This document shows positions 32,692-41,554 of a DNA stretch of 64,000 bases, piece by piece. The notes beneath the pieces were generated by a model that was not told where the DNA came from, searched no databases, and saw only the letters and a program-made list of their open reading frames with translations. The stretch is from assembly GCA_949383255.1 (NCBI GenBank), contig CASJPF010000013.1, forward strand, positions 22,723 to 86,722, read 5' to 3'. This DNA comes from Lachnospiraceae bacterium. Its GTDB lineage: Bacteria > Bacillota > Clostridia > Lachnospirales > Lachnospiraceae. A program made the translations under genes and the position numbers. Positions within the stretch are counted from its first letter, which is position 1. The number at the start of each line of letters is the position of its first letter.

Positions 32692-34851
32692 TTATCCAAT
32701 ACTCTCAATTTGTAGATCACCGGGAAAACACAGTGCGTTCGGTTTAAGCTGAATATCCAATCCATCTCTCTGTGCCCATTGGGAATGTTCGGGAACTACA
32801 GACAGCTCAATTATTTCCTCCACACAACCCATATTTTCTAAACAATGATACAGCTCATAAAACACAATCCTGCTGCCGAATGGCATCTTTGAGTGAACAC
32901 CATCTAACAATTTTATAAGTGTTTGTTTTATCATTTCTGCAACTTGTTCCTTATTATAGACAGAGTGCTTTCTAACCAGAACGACTCCCTTCACATGAAT
33001 TGCTACATAGACTGGCTGTTCCAACACAATTTTTGTCGTCAACATACGATAGCACTCCAAGTAACGATTAATCTCTCTTTGGTAAACCGCTGATAACCGT
33101 GGAAACGCCACAGTACTGTTTGGCATCACTGCAATATGGATTTCATTCCGTTCGGGAACTGGACAGACACCAATCTTACTAATAGACAGTCCGGGAATTC
33201 TTCTAAATATCTGGTCGCAATCCGCCTCTGTCACCATAGTAACTGATTTTGTCAAATCCTCCACAAACCGCCTTCTAACCTGCTCAAAGCACTCTGCAAA
33301 GCTTCCAGATGTATTCCAAGTCTTGTCTATATCTGTATTGTTGAGAAATTCCAGTTGAGAATTATTGTCTGTACGTGATGCTATAAGTCTTGTCTCTGCA
33401 CGTATATTTCCCCCATCACCTTTATAAAATGAAAAATTTCCAAGATAAAGTTCTGCGCCTTCATACTGACCACAATCATGCACAATCAACTTGTGTTCTT
33501 GCTCACAAACACTATAGTAAACTTCTGCCGCTGTATGATTACCGGGCTTAACCACATGACAAAATTCGTCTCCATCAAAGTTCCTTTCCACTACCAAAAC
33601 GGAAAAATCTTGTATTGATACAACACCGAAATCAGGAAGTGGAAACTCCTGTTCATCATAGCCATAAAGTTTTCCAAGATTGCTGTGTTCCATCAAGGTA
33701 TTATCCCTGCACACTACGAATGCCTCTCTCCCAAGCCGTAAACCATCACACTCCACTAAAGTCAAAACGACAATGTCACCATCGTCGTATTCCAACTCGA
33801 AAAGTCGTTTTGACATAGTTCCTTCTTGGTTTGCAGGAACGTATCTGTGATAAACACCATCTATTTCCTTTGCATAGACCATAAAAGATCCATTTCCACC
33901 ATAATCTTTTTGTAAGAGACTATTTCTAATACAAACCTTTCCGTTTTCCACAGGCAACATCATCACATCCGAACGTGTATCTCGTTGCACTGCTGGAATT
34001 AAAAGACCACAAATCCGCTGGATTCTAGGAATAATATCGTAATCTGCGCGCAGGAGCGTCACCTGAATTTGATATTCATTCTCCACAAAGTCTTTTGCCA
34101 AATTACGATAAAGCTTTTCTTCTATAGTAAAAGCAACATATCCACTCTGCAAAAAACCATACGTTCCATCCTCGACAGGAAGTGGTACATTGCCCTTTTG
34201 TGTTCTAATTGTCCACTGAACCTCCGCAAAAGGATTCTCATAAAATTTCCCGTTCAAAGATTCCACTGGATTGCGCGCAAATTGCTGTGCAAGTTCTATA
34301 TAAAATGCTACCTTCTGCCCTGCCTGCGGAATATCGCTTAACGTGAGTAAAACCGTTTCGCCGCCTGTTGGCTGCTCACCAAACAAAGGAACACCACCCT
34401 TTACACCATAACGGCTCAAAAGCGCTGTCTGATAATTCGTTTGATTTAATATCAAATTATTATCGCCTACACAGACTGATAAAAGGCGCATTTCTTTAAT
34501 GACTGCGCATTGTTCCAACTCAAAACAGATATCCTGTGTATGCAGTTTCATGCACGCTGGCGGCAAATAGGGTGTTTCTATATGCTCTGGCAACAAATAT
34601 GCTCTGGCACACCTTCCTTCCTTTGGTGTAAAACCTGCAAGCGCTAGAAGACGCAGTTTTATTTTCTCAGGTATCTCATTGATTTCACTCTGTTGTAATG
34701 CCATAAATGCCGAAAAATTTTCTAGTATTGTAATTCCCGGATCAGAGATATTGTAGTTTGTCCACTCTTTGCTATAGAGTGATATACGCGCAATAGCCTC
34801 CTCCCGAATTCGGTCATATCCCTTGTCGTCCAGATTAATATCGCTCAGCAT
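32692..34851 (-). CDS. Baseplate wedge protein, gpJ-like (Afp12-type)
   Basis: A 719-residue baseplate J-like protein. It starts MLSDINLDDKGYDRIREEAIARISLYSKEWTNYNISDPGITILENFSA, the typical wedge N-terminus with Asp-Pro-Gly-Ile-Thr. The C-terminal half has VTMVTEADCDQIFRRIPGLSISKIGVCPVP and a later gpJ-like beta/alpha domain with YVAIHVKGVVLV. By comparison with Afp and PVC this is the Afp12-type wedge arm. It overlaps the other gpJ gene by 17 bases, implying coupled translation and a fixed stoichiometry. The box before the ATG is a GGGGGAA run, weaker than its neighbours. Confidence 0.88.
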   Translation of the reverse strand: MLSDINLDDKGYDRIREEAIARISLYSKEWTNYNISDPGITILENFSAFMALQQSEINEIPEKIKLRLLALAGFTPKEGRCARAYLLPEHIETPYLPPACMKLHTQDICFELEQCAVIKEMRLLSVCVGDNNLILNQTNYQTALLSRYGVKGGVPLFGEQPTGGETVLLTLSDIPQAGQKVAFYIELAQQFARNPVESLNGKFYENPFAEVQWTIRTQKGNVPLPVEDGTYGFLQSGYVAFTIEEKLYRNLAKDFVENEYQIQVTLLRADYDIIPRIQRICGLLIPAVQRDTRSDVMMLPVENGKVCIRNSLLQKDYGGNGSFMVYAKEIDGVYHRYVPANQEGTMSKRLFELEYDDGDIVVLTLVECDGLRLGREAFVVCRDNTLMEHSNLGKLYGYDEQEFPLPDFGVVSIQDFSVLVVERNFDGDEFCHVVKPGNHTAAEVYYSVCEQEHKLIVHDCGQYEGAELYLGNFSFYKGDGGNIRAETRLIASRTDNNSQLEFLNNTDIDKTWNTSGSFAECFEQVRRRFVEDLTKSVTMVTEADCDQIFRRIPGLSISKIGVCPVPERNEIHIAVMPNSTVAFPRLSAVYQREINRYLECYRMLTTKIVLEQPVYVAIHVKGVVLVRKHSVYNKEQVAEMIKQTLIKLLDGVHSKMPFGSRIVFYELYHCLENMGCVEEIIELSVVPEHSQWAQRDGLDIQLKPNALCFPGDLQIESIG

Positions 34852-37765
34852 AGGATTCCCCCACTATAAAAATCTGATGTGTTCCATTTGTACAAATCAT
34901 AAGTGGATTGACCACCACTTCATCCAATTCCTTCACAAAGGTATGAGAATCTTCTACATACTCTGCCTGTATACTCATATGTACAATCTGCGCAGAATCT
35001 GTCAATGTATTGAGCATCAGCCGAATCTGCCCTGTCCTTGGAAGCTTGCCAAACCTCCACTGAATTTCTCCCTGCGCATTGACTGGAGCAAGAAATGCCA
35101 TAATTCGTTCCAGCCAGCGCTGTCTAATCTCAATACTTTTGGATAATTCTGACAAGTTAAGCCAGAGTTGAACAGATATCCTTACAAAAACAGGTGGGCA
35201 GACCTGTATCCAATCTCTTCCACAAACCGCCTCACAATATTTAGTCAAATGTTCTTTTAACGGCTCTTGTATTCTCCGAAAAGAATATGCTCCCTTTTGA
35301 TAGTCTCGCATTAACAAAACAAGCCTAATCACACCATCCTGCGCCATGACACACATCGCTTGTACCACCATATCCGAAAAAGCTAACGCTTCTCGAATAT
35401 AATCCTGCTCTGTCACCATCCGCCTTTGAGATGAAAGATTATCACATCCTCTTTTCAGAGCATGCTGCAATCTTTCCAGATCTGTCCCACCATAAGCATC
35501 AATCGGGTTGGCTACTTGCTCTACTGAAATCACAGTGCTTCGGAAACGGTCAATTTTCCCTGCCTTAACGTTGGCCTTCTTACCATCACAGCACAAAACT
35601 TTTGTTTTAAATGCAATACTAGTGGTATTCTGTGGAATCCTCACAGATATCCCATCTCCAAAAATCAGTTCGTTACTGTCTCTATCCACACAATAGCAGC
35701 GGTCCATAGATGAGGCAAATGCAAAATTTTCCACTTCATGCCACAGCACATAAAAGTCTTCCACTTCCCCAAGAAAATTGTACTCTATTCTAGTCTCCAT
35801 AGACGCTTCTAACTGTATCATCTCGTCCTTTGTAAGCTGTTCTTTCTCATTCACCCACACCTGAACGGACAAAATATTTTCCGCGTATAATGGAAAGCGC
35901 ATATCAGCTCTTACAATATCAATATAATAATCCTGCTCCTCTCTTGCAATAATATTTTCTGCAGCCACAGCATTCGTATAAATCTTTTTTATCATAGGTG
36001 TATCGCCTTGATGTTGCACTTGCACGCGGATCCAGTATCGCCTAACGCCATCTACCTCGCTCTCCACCATATCAGCAGGAGGCACAAATACGAGAAATCC
36101 AGAATTTTGCAATCCATTGGTATCATCCACAACTTTTAGCGGCTGAAACCCATCCGCGTTCGGATAGGCAAAGGACAGCGTTACTCCCACTGAAATTTCC
36201 CGTTTCTCCAACTCCACAAACAACGAGACTGGACCTTTGCCAAAAGGGCGGTCAAATCCTAGGTACATATAATCTCCTTGATACTGCGACTGCAAAAAAG
36301 CACAAAATCTGGTGTTTTCCCTTAGTCTATTCTGCACCTCCACAGCCTCTGTCCCCTGTATGGCAACCGTAAAAGTTGGCGCGATCCCTTTTTCCTGTTC
36401 TTTCATACACAGCGTAACCTCTGACAACACAGGATAGATGTACTCCACATCTTGCAAATAGCAGTTCTCTGCCCGGACAACCTGCATGCGGATACATTTT
36501 CCTTCATACCCGTCCTGCATTGTACTCTCCCAGTCATCAGGAACCACAAAATCTATCTGATACTCCCCCGAATTTTCCTCCCGCGCAAAAAGAGTTGCGA
36601 TTTCTATATTTGTTTCCAGTCGTCTCCAACCCTTTCCATTAAAATATCCTAATGACACCTCTTCCACACGACACTCATACTGTATTCTTTGCTCATACCT
36701 TCGCGGTTTTCTGCGAACAATTCGCAAGTCCTGTGGAATATTGACTGGCTTATGTGGGCAATATCTACCAAATTCCAAACGAAAACGCAAAGTAGCAATT
36801 GCGCCCTGTCGGTCAAACAAAAAATTCTGTCCAATAAAACATTCGTCGTACAGCGCAGGCTGTTCTGTAAACGGTAAAAAGCGCTCTACAGTAACTTCTT
36901 CTTTTCCATTTCGGATAAAATCTGGGCGGACAGACTGACGGGCGGCAAACAATTCAATTGTGTCAATGAAAAGATCTTGATACTGAATTTTCTCTGCAGG
37001 TGGTTTTATCATCTCCAGAACAAGCACCATCATCTCTTCCCCATTTACAGTTGCTGAAGCGGTTGAAAGCATTTCATCACACGCAATCTCAATCCAACCA
37101 TCATGCCCCTTTCTGCCATTTAAGGCAATTGTCTGCATCCTTTCCAGATAAAAGTCAACTGGGCCAATAGCAGCAGACAGCGCAAAATACTCTTTGTCCG
37201 TAAATAGCTCTGCCATAAAATCTGCCTCAAAAGTTCCCCCAAGTCGAAACATTATCTGTCGCTTTCTCAAATCCATATACGGAAACTTTTGAAAACACAT
37301 CGCAACTGCCTGTCTACGAAATGGTCTTTTCATTTTAGGAAACAAAGAAAAGCAATCTGATGTCTCAAAGACATCTGTCAGTTCTGTATTTGTAGCATAA
37401 ATATCCCTAGCAAAAGAAAATAAAACCTCCTCGCCTGAATCTGTTGTGCCAATTACCTGTGTTCCCCTAGGCAACTCTACGCCACCCTGAACGCTTTCGC
37501 GGACCTTGAGTGTACAGATTGTCTTTGCAGGGACAGCAGGTTTGCGTGACACTCCATACATATTGCCAAACGCAATGCGATATTTTTCCCACACCTGATT
37601 TAGTTTTATGACATTCTCCATCATCTGGTGCGAAAAAATCAACCCAATCACAGACGCTGCATCTGGCTGTATTGTATCAAACTTCCACTCTGGTGTGTAA
37701 GCACACGCCAGACTTTGTAGCTCTTCCAAAATATCGTCACGATCTCTATTGTCAATCTTTATCAT
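34835..37765 (-). CDS. Baseplate wedge protein, gpJ-like (Afp11-type)
   Basis: A 976-residue baseplate J-like protein. The N-terminus MIKIDNRDRDDILEELQSLACAYTPEWKFDTIQPDAASVIGLIFSHQM is the wedge start seen in CIS. The diagnostic C-terminal segment is AYGGTDLERLQHALKRGCDNLSSQRRMVTEQDYIREALAFSDMVVQAMCV. Between them is a long stretch of beta-rich domains. The start codon overlaps the gp25 stop as ATGA. Two gpJ-like genes in tandem, large then smaller, are the Afp11-Afp12 pattern. Confidence 0.9.
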   Translation of the reverse strand: MIKIDNRDRDDILEELQSLACAYTPEWKFDTIQPDAASVIGLIFSHQMMENVIKLNQVWEKYRIAFGNMYGVSRKPAVPAKTICTLKVRESVQGGVELPRGTQVIGTTDSGEEVLFSFARDIYATNTELTDVFETSDCFSLFPKMKRPFRRQAVAMCFQKFPYMDLRKRQIMFRLGGTFEADFMAELFTDKEYFALSAAIGPVDFYLERMQTIALNGRKGHDGWIEIACDEMLSTASATVNGEEMMVLVLEMIKPPAEKIQYQDLFIDTIELFAARQSVRPDFIRNGKEEVTVERFLPFTEQPALYDECFIGQNFLFDRQGAIATLRFRLEFGRYCPHKPVNIPQDLRIVRRKPRRYEQRIQYECRVEEVSLGYFNGKGWRRLETNIEIATLFAREENSGEYQIDFVVPDDWESTMQDGYEGKCIRMQVVRAENCYLQDVEYIYPVLSEVTLCMKEQEKGIAPTFTVAIQGTEAVEVQNRLRENTRFCAFLQSQYQGDYMYLGFDRPFGKGPVSLFVELEKREISVGVTLSFAYPNADGFQPLKVVDDTNGLQNSGFLVFVPPADMVESEVDGVRRYWIRVQVQHQGDTPMIKKIYTNAVAAENIIAREEQDYYIDIVRADMRFPLYAENILSVQVWVNEKEQLTKDEMIQLEASMETRIEYNFLGEVEDFYVLWHEVENFAFASSMDRCYCVDRDSNELIFGDGISVRIPQNTTSIAFKTKVLCCDGKKANVKAGKIDRFRSTVISVEQVANPIDAYGGTDLERLQHALKRGCDNLSSQRRMVTEQDYIREALAFSDMVVQAMCVMAQDGVIRLVLLMRDYQKGAYSFRRIQEPLKEHLTKYCEAVCGRDWIQVCPPVFVRISVQLWLNLSELSKSIEIRQRWLERIMAFLAPVNAQGEIQWRFGKLPRTGQIRLMLNTLTDSAQIVHMSIQAEYVEDSHTFVKELDEVVVNPLMICTNGTHQIFIVGESYAERY

Positions 37766-38169
37766 TGCAATTCCCCTTCTGCATTTAGATAAAAAGGAAA
37801 AACAAGGCTGTCCTCTGTATAATTCTGTGTAATGGTATAACGGATATCCACAATTAGGCAGCCTCTATCAAGCTCTGGTTTTATAGTTACTTCCACATTA
37901 GAAATTCTAGGTTCCTGTTCCAAAAGTGTCTGTTCTATTTCATTTGCCATGATATTCATACGTGTAATAGAAGTGTCCATAAAAGTATATGACAATAATT
38001 TGCTGCCAAAATTTTCTCGCGTAAAGCGCTCTCCTTTTTGCGTCATCAATATCATATACACAGATTCTCGCACACTTTGTATTCCGTCCACCATCACAAT
38101 CCGCCCTGTCGCGGGGTTTACCTGCAATGGAAACTTAAATCCACTTCCAAGAAATGTATTGTTTTCCAT
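37762..38169 (-). CDS. gp25/gpW-like baseplate wedge protein (Afp9-type)
   Basis: A 135-residue protein of the gp25/GPW family (lysozyme-like baseplate fold): FLGSGFKFPLQVNPATGRIVMVDGIQSVRESVYMILMTQKGERFTRENFGSKLLSYTFM. The EPR motif of this family appears as QEPRISNVEV. It nucleates sheath assembly at the baseplate in all contractile systems. Length is standard. AAAGGA precedes the ATG. Translation is coupled to the following gpJ gene. Confidence 0.93.
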   Translation of the reverse strand: MENNTFLGSGFKFPLQVNPATGRIVMVDGIQSVRESVYMILMTQKGERFTRENFGSKLLSYTFMDTSITRMNIMANEIEQTLLEQEPRISNVEVTIKPELDRGCLIVDIRYTITQNYTEDSLVFPFYLNAEGELQ

Positions 38170-38194
38170 CTCTGCTTTCCTTTCACAATCCTTA

Positions 38195-39007
38195 TTATCC
38201 CAATTTTATAGGTTTCCCATTTAGCGTCAACATTCCACTACTCTCATTCTTTAAAAGTGATGTCGCTTCTGTGCTCACCTGTCTACCCGAAATTTTTACA
38301 TTGCCATCCGCTTCTATCTTTATGTTTGCAGATGCACCTACAGAAAGTTTTTTCGACTCAATGCCTATGCTGCCACTCTCGCCATTCAATATAATGTGAA
38401 TGGTATCTCCAACCGTAATTTCAAGTTTCTGATCCGCATGGATTTTTATGTTTCCCTTGTGTGTCCCCATCTCCACAAGACAGTGTTTTTCCTTGTCATA
38501 CACTGCGATTTTGTCTGTCTCGTTGTCAATATCAATATGATGCTCATCCTGTGCTGTTGCAATTGTGATTTTATCCTTTGCACCATCTTCATTTTTGTCG
38601 TCCCAGAAGGAAATTTTACTGCCATTTCGTGTCTGTATTTGCTTGGTCTGATTGTGTTCCTCTGCCGCCTTCTTTAAGAACTTGTCGTTATCTTTTGGAA
38701 TACAGCCAATAACATAGGGTTTCTCTATATTACCATCCTCAAAGATCAAAAGTACCTGATCTCCTTTTTCTGGTAGAAAATAAAATCCCCATCCTGAACC
38801 AATATAGGGCATTGCCATCTTTGCCCATTTAAGTTGATTGGCATCTGTATCCCGCACTGGAATCGTAACGCACAATCTCCCTGGCATTTCTTGTGTATAA
38901 TTTTCTGCCACAATTCCAACCACAGTTCCATAAATCCGCTCATCCCCATATTCAGTCTTTGTCACCTGCTTCTCGGAAATAGAGTCAAATACATCAAAAA
39001 GCGCCAT
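38195..39007 (-). CDS. Baseplate assembly protein V / spike (gpV, VgrG C-terminal part)
   Basis: A 270-residue spike protein with an OB-fold domain (YGTVVGIVAENYTQEMPGRLCVTIPV, MAMPYIGSGWGFYFLPEKGDQVLLIFEDGNIEKPYVIGCI), followed by a repetitive beta-helix needle (HIDIDNETDKIAVYD ... GSIGIESKKLSVGASANIKIEADGNVKISG). In Afp8 or VgrG this part is fused to the gpD-like part; here it is separate from the adjacent gene, as in phage. The ATG at 39007 has AAAGGAG at the right spacing; a longer reading frame 51 bases upstream lacks it. The tip should be completed by the DUF4280 protein. Confidence 0.9.
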   Translation of the reverse strand: MALFDVFDSISEKQVTKTEYGDERIYGTVVGIVAENYTQEMPGRLCVTIPVRDTDANQLKWAKMAMPYIGSGWGFYFLPEKGDQVLLIFEDGNIEKPYVIGCIPKDNDKFLKKAAEEHNQTKQIQTRNGSKISFWDDKNEDGAKDKITIATAQDEHHIDIDNETDKIAVYDKEKHCLVEMGTHKGNIKIHADQKLEITVGDTIHIILNGESGSIGIESKKLSVGASANIKIEADGNVKISGRQVSTEATSLLKNESSGMLTLNGKPIKLG

Positions 39008-39142
39008 GATCTTCTCCTTTCTGCGATAGATTCGTAATCGTTGAGCCCTGCCATTCATAAATCACCAGAATGTATATTTTATCAACGATATTAAGTCTTT
39101 TCTGGCGGTCTATTTCATGATAGGGTTGCACTGTTACACAAA

Positions 39143-40300
39143 TTATTCCAGCGCAGCCGCCACTGCTGTAAGATATGTATGATATCCGTCCTCCGAAGAC
39201 ATTCTGTGCTGCACCTGCGTAATATAAAAGCGGTTGTCGCAGGGACCGCCAAGATTTGTCAACCGGATAAAGTGCCCGGGCTTTAACTCCGGTATTCCAA
39301 CACAGTGACACACAAGCGTTCCAAACCGATATGAAATATCTTCCATCAAAGAATCTGCGCGATATTGCGCCTGCTCCTTGGACACTGCATTCGCGTCGAT
39401 CACCACTCGTTGTGTCTGTCCAATCAATGCCTTCGCTCTGTTTCCAGTAGATATTTTGTTAGAAACCTTTTTCACTGCAGCAACCATTGTCGCCTTGGCA
39501 GTATCCATTCCTCTGACTTCCACACTCTTTACTAAACCTGTGATATCATAAGTTAAATCATAGTCAAGAACACCTTGCTCCATTCCAATCTCCAACAGAC
39601 ATTCCTCCACAGATTGCTTTGCCTTCCGAAAAAGAATTACACCTGTATCCACAAAGAACTCATAGCGAAAACGCTTTGCCGCACGCACTATAAATTCATA
39701 ATCGCTCTCCGAAACCATCTCCACTGTATAGGAAGTCGTTTTATTGCCTGTTGTACTATTGTTTTGTGTACTGTTTCTATCTGGGGTATCCTCTATTTGA
39801 ATAGACCTGTAGATTCCTTCTGCGTTCATTTTTTGATACAACGGTTGATTAAAGATTTCTCTAACTGCATCTCCATAATTATTCGCTGTCATCTGTCTTG
39901 CATAGCTGCCTGACATCATCAGTCCTTTAGCATCCATAGCAGTAACTTCCACATGATGAATATCCTTCTCGCTGCACACAAAGCGCGTCTGTGCCACAAA
40001 ACCAACAAAAATTTCTTCCTCCGCCCCATTGTATCCAATAGAAACTGTGACAACACTCCCCAACTGCACATAGTCCTTAAAATTAGAAAACTCATAGCAT
40101 CCTTTTTCCAAATTATATACATTATAAATCGAATACGTAACAGCAGATGCTTCCAGACCACAACTCAATTCCACCTCAATACTGCTAAGCACCAATTGAT
40201 ATTTGTTCTCGGAAAACAGCTTATCGCCAACTTGCAGCTTGACGACCGGATAGGTGAATGCAGCATATTTTTTTCTAAGATCAGAATACCGTTTTTCCAT
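39143..40300 (-). CDS. Phage late control D-like hub protein (gpD, VgrG N-terminal part)
   Basis: A 385-residue hub protein of the gpD/gp27 family: VKLQVGDKLFSENKYQLVLSSIEVELSCGLEASAVTYSIYN at the N-terminus, VTAMDAKGLMMSGSYARQMTANNYGDAVREIF, the second barrel ESDYEFIVRAAKRFRYEFFVDTGVILFRKA, and a C-terminal PGHFIRLTNLGGPCDNRFYITQVQHRMSSEDGYHTYLTAV. It joins the tube to the spike. The intergenic gap to gpV is 135 bases (39008-39142); I see no feature in that gap except the upstream part of the gpV reading frame. Confidence 0.9.
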   Translation of the reverse strand: MEKRYSDLRKKYAAFTYPVVKLQVGDKLFSENKYQLVLSSIEVELSCGLEASAVTYSIYNVYNLEKGCYEFSNFKDYVQLGSVVTVSIGYNGAEEEIFVGFVAQTRFVCSEKDIHHVEVTAMDAKGLMMSGSYARQMTANNYGDAVREIFNQPLYQKMNAEGIYRSIQIEDTPDRNSTQNNSTTGNKTTSYTVEMVSESDYEFIVRAAKRFRYEFFVDTGVILFRKAKQSVEECLLEIGMEQGVLDYDLTYDITGLVKSVEVRGMDTAKATMVAAVKKVSNKISTGNRAKALIGQTQRVVIDANAVSKEQAQYRADSLMEDISYRFGTLVCHCVGIPELKPGHFIRLTNLGGPCDNRFYITQVQHRMSSEDGYHTYLTAVAAALE

Positions 40301-40349
40301 GCGCTCACTTACCCTCTCTTATCTCAAAATCTAAGACCCTAACAATTCC

Positions 40350-40922
40350 TTACAATTTATTTGTCTTTTCCACTTTTGTCGCATTCTCAATTGTCATATC
40401 CATATGTCCGCTAATAGGTATTCCCGCTGTGTCAAACATGTCGTATTCTCCTGAAAAAGAGACCAATCTTCCTTCCATATGTATCTTTGCCCACTGAAAT
40501 TCTACATGTCTAGTTGGGCTTTGGCGTATCATTTCAAAAATACATTCCATCTGTTCCTGCACAGAAGTATCCCCTGAAAAGCGACTGTGAAATACTAAGG
40601 TAAATGACATCTCAACAGAATTTTCACCTGTGGCAGACGCAATCTGATAACTTTTATCCCCTTGATTTTCATATTTGATATTATTGTTCTCAGTCACGCT
40701 AGCGCGGTATTTGATGGTGGCAGGATTATACTGCACTGTGATTTCAGCTCCATTATGCAACTCCTTCTGTGCTGCAATATTATTCCCTCCCTGTTCCAAG
40801 GCTCTTTTTGCAGACTGATTGCATGATTTCTTTTGATTGTCTGTTACATTGGACACTGTGTTTTTCCCTTTTTTTGCACAGTCAATTGTCAAGACTGCCT
40901 TTTGTAACATTTCCTGACTCAT
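40350..40922 (-). CDS. CIS tube-family protein (Afp7-like), copy A
   Basis: A 190-residue protein of the CIS_tube family (tube-to-hub adaptor, like the N-terminal part of Afp7). Landmarks are ITVQYNPATIKYRASVTENNN, the SVEMSFTLVFHSRF block and HVEFQWAKIHMEGRLVSFSGEYDMFDTAGIPISGHMDMTI. No LysM domain is visible at the C-terminus, unlike Afp7. It shares the same fold pattern with copy B immediately upstream, so the pair arose by duplication or forms two stacked rings. GGAAGGAG precedes the ATG. Confidence 0.85.
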   Translation of the reverse strand: MSQEMLQKAVLTIDCAKKGKNTVSNVTDNQKKSCNQSAKRALEQGGNNIAAQKELHNGAEITVQYNPATIKYRASVTENNNIKYENQGDKSYQIASATGENSVEMSFTLVFHSRFSGDTSVQEQMECIFEMIRQSPTRHVEFQWAKIHMEGRLVSFSGEYDMFDTAGIPISGHMDMTIENATKVEKTNKL

Positions 40923-40928
40923 CTTGTA

Positions 40929-41510
40929 TCAGACTCCTTCCAAAGTCAGATTTATTGTAGCTCTCGTAGGTGTTCCAAGCGCACTAAATAGCACATATTC
41001 TGCCTCTACATTTTTTAATAGCCCCTTGTATGACAAATCTCCCCAACAAAAAGCTACCTGTCGCACATAAGGGTCCTGAATCAATACAAGAAATTGCTGT
41101 ACATCTGGCTGTACATCTGTAGTTTTTTCCGTTGTTTTATCAAATATTAACTGAAAACTTACACTAATGGACGAATCTAGATTATCTGCAAAGGAAAACG
41201 CCACTTCCTCCTGACCACTCTGAAGCAAAGACGTTTTCTTTTTTCGGTTTGCCTCTTTTGACGACCACACTCTGTCATGCGCTGAGAAGGACAGCGTGGA
41301 TGGATTAAACTGAACCTTTATAATATCTGTCTCCTGTTCTTTATTTTGATGAATGTCACTGTCAACTTTGCCGGACAATTTATTTTTGACCACATCAAGA
41401 TTTAGTCTATCACCACTCAACGCTGGTTTTTCATTGTGAAATATTTGTATATACGCAGTTTCTATTTGCTCATTTTTTATCTGTCCAGTCTCTATCTGTT
41501 CGCTTTCCAT
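40929..41510 (-). CDS. CIS tube-family protein (Afp7-like), copy B
   Basis: A 193-residue paralogue of copy A: IIKVQFNPSTLSFSAHDRVW, SISVSFQLIFDKTTE, and RQVAFCWGDLSYKGLLKNVEAEYVLFSALGTPTRATINLTLEG. The N-terminal 30 residues are hydrophilic and repetitive (ESEQIETGQIKNEQIET). The ATG at 41510 has AGAGGAA upstream; a start seven codons earlier lacks a box. It is six bases from copy A. Probably both form ring adaptors between the hub and the tube. Confidence 0.83.
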   Translation of the reverse strand: MESEQIETGQIKNEQIETAYIQIFHNEKPALSGDRLNLDVVKNKLSGKVDSDIHQNKEQETDIIKVQFNPSTLSFSAHDRVWSSKEANRKKKTSLLQSGQEEVAFSFADNLDSSISVSFQLIFDKTTEKTTDVQPDVQQFLVLIQDPYVRQVAFCWGDLSYKGLLKNVEAEYVLFSALGTPTRATINLTLEGV

Positions 41511-41554
41511 ATGCCGTTTCCTCTTTAACACACTTTCTGTTCAAATGCAAAATA

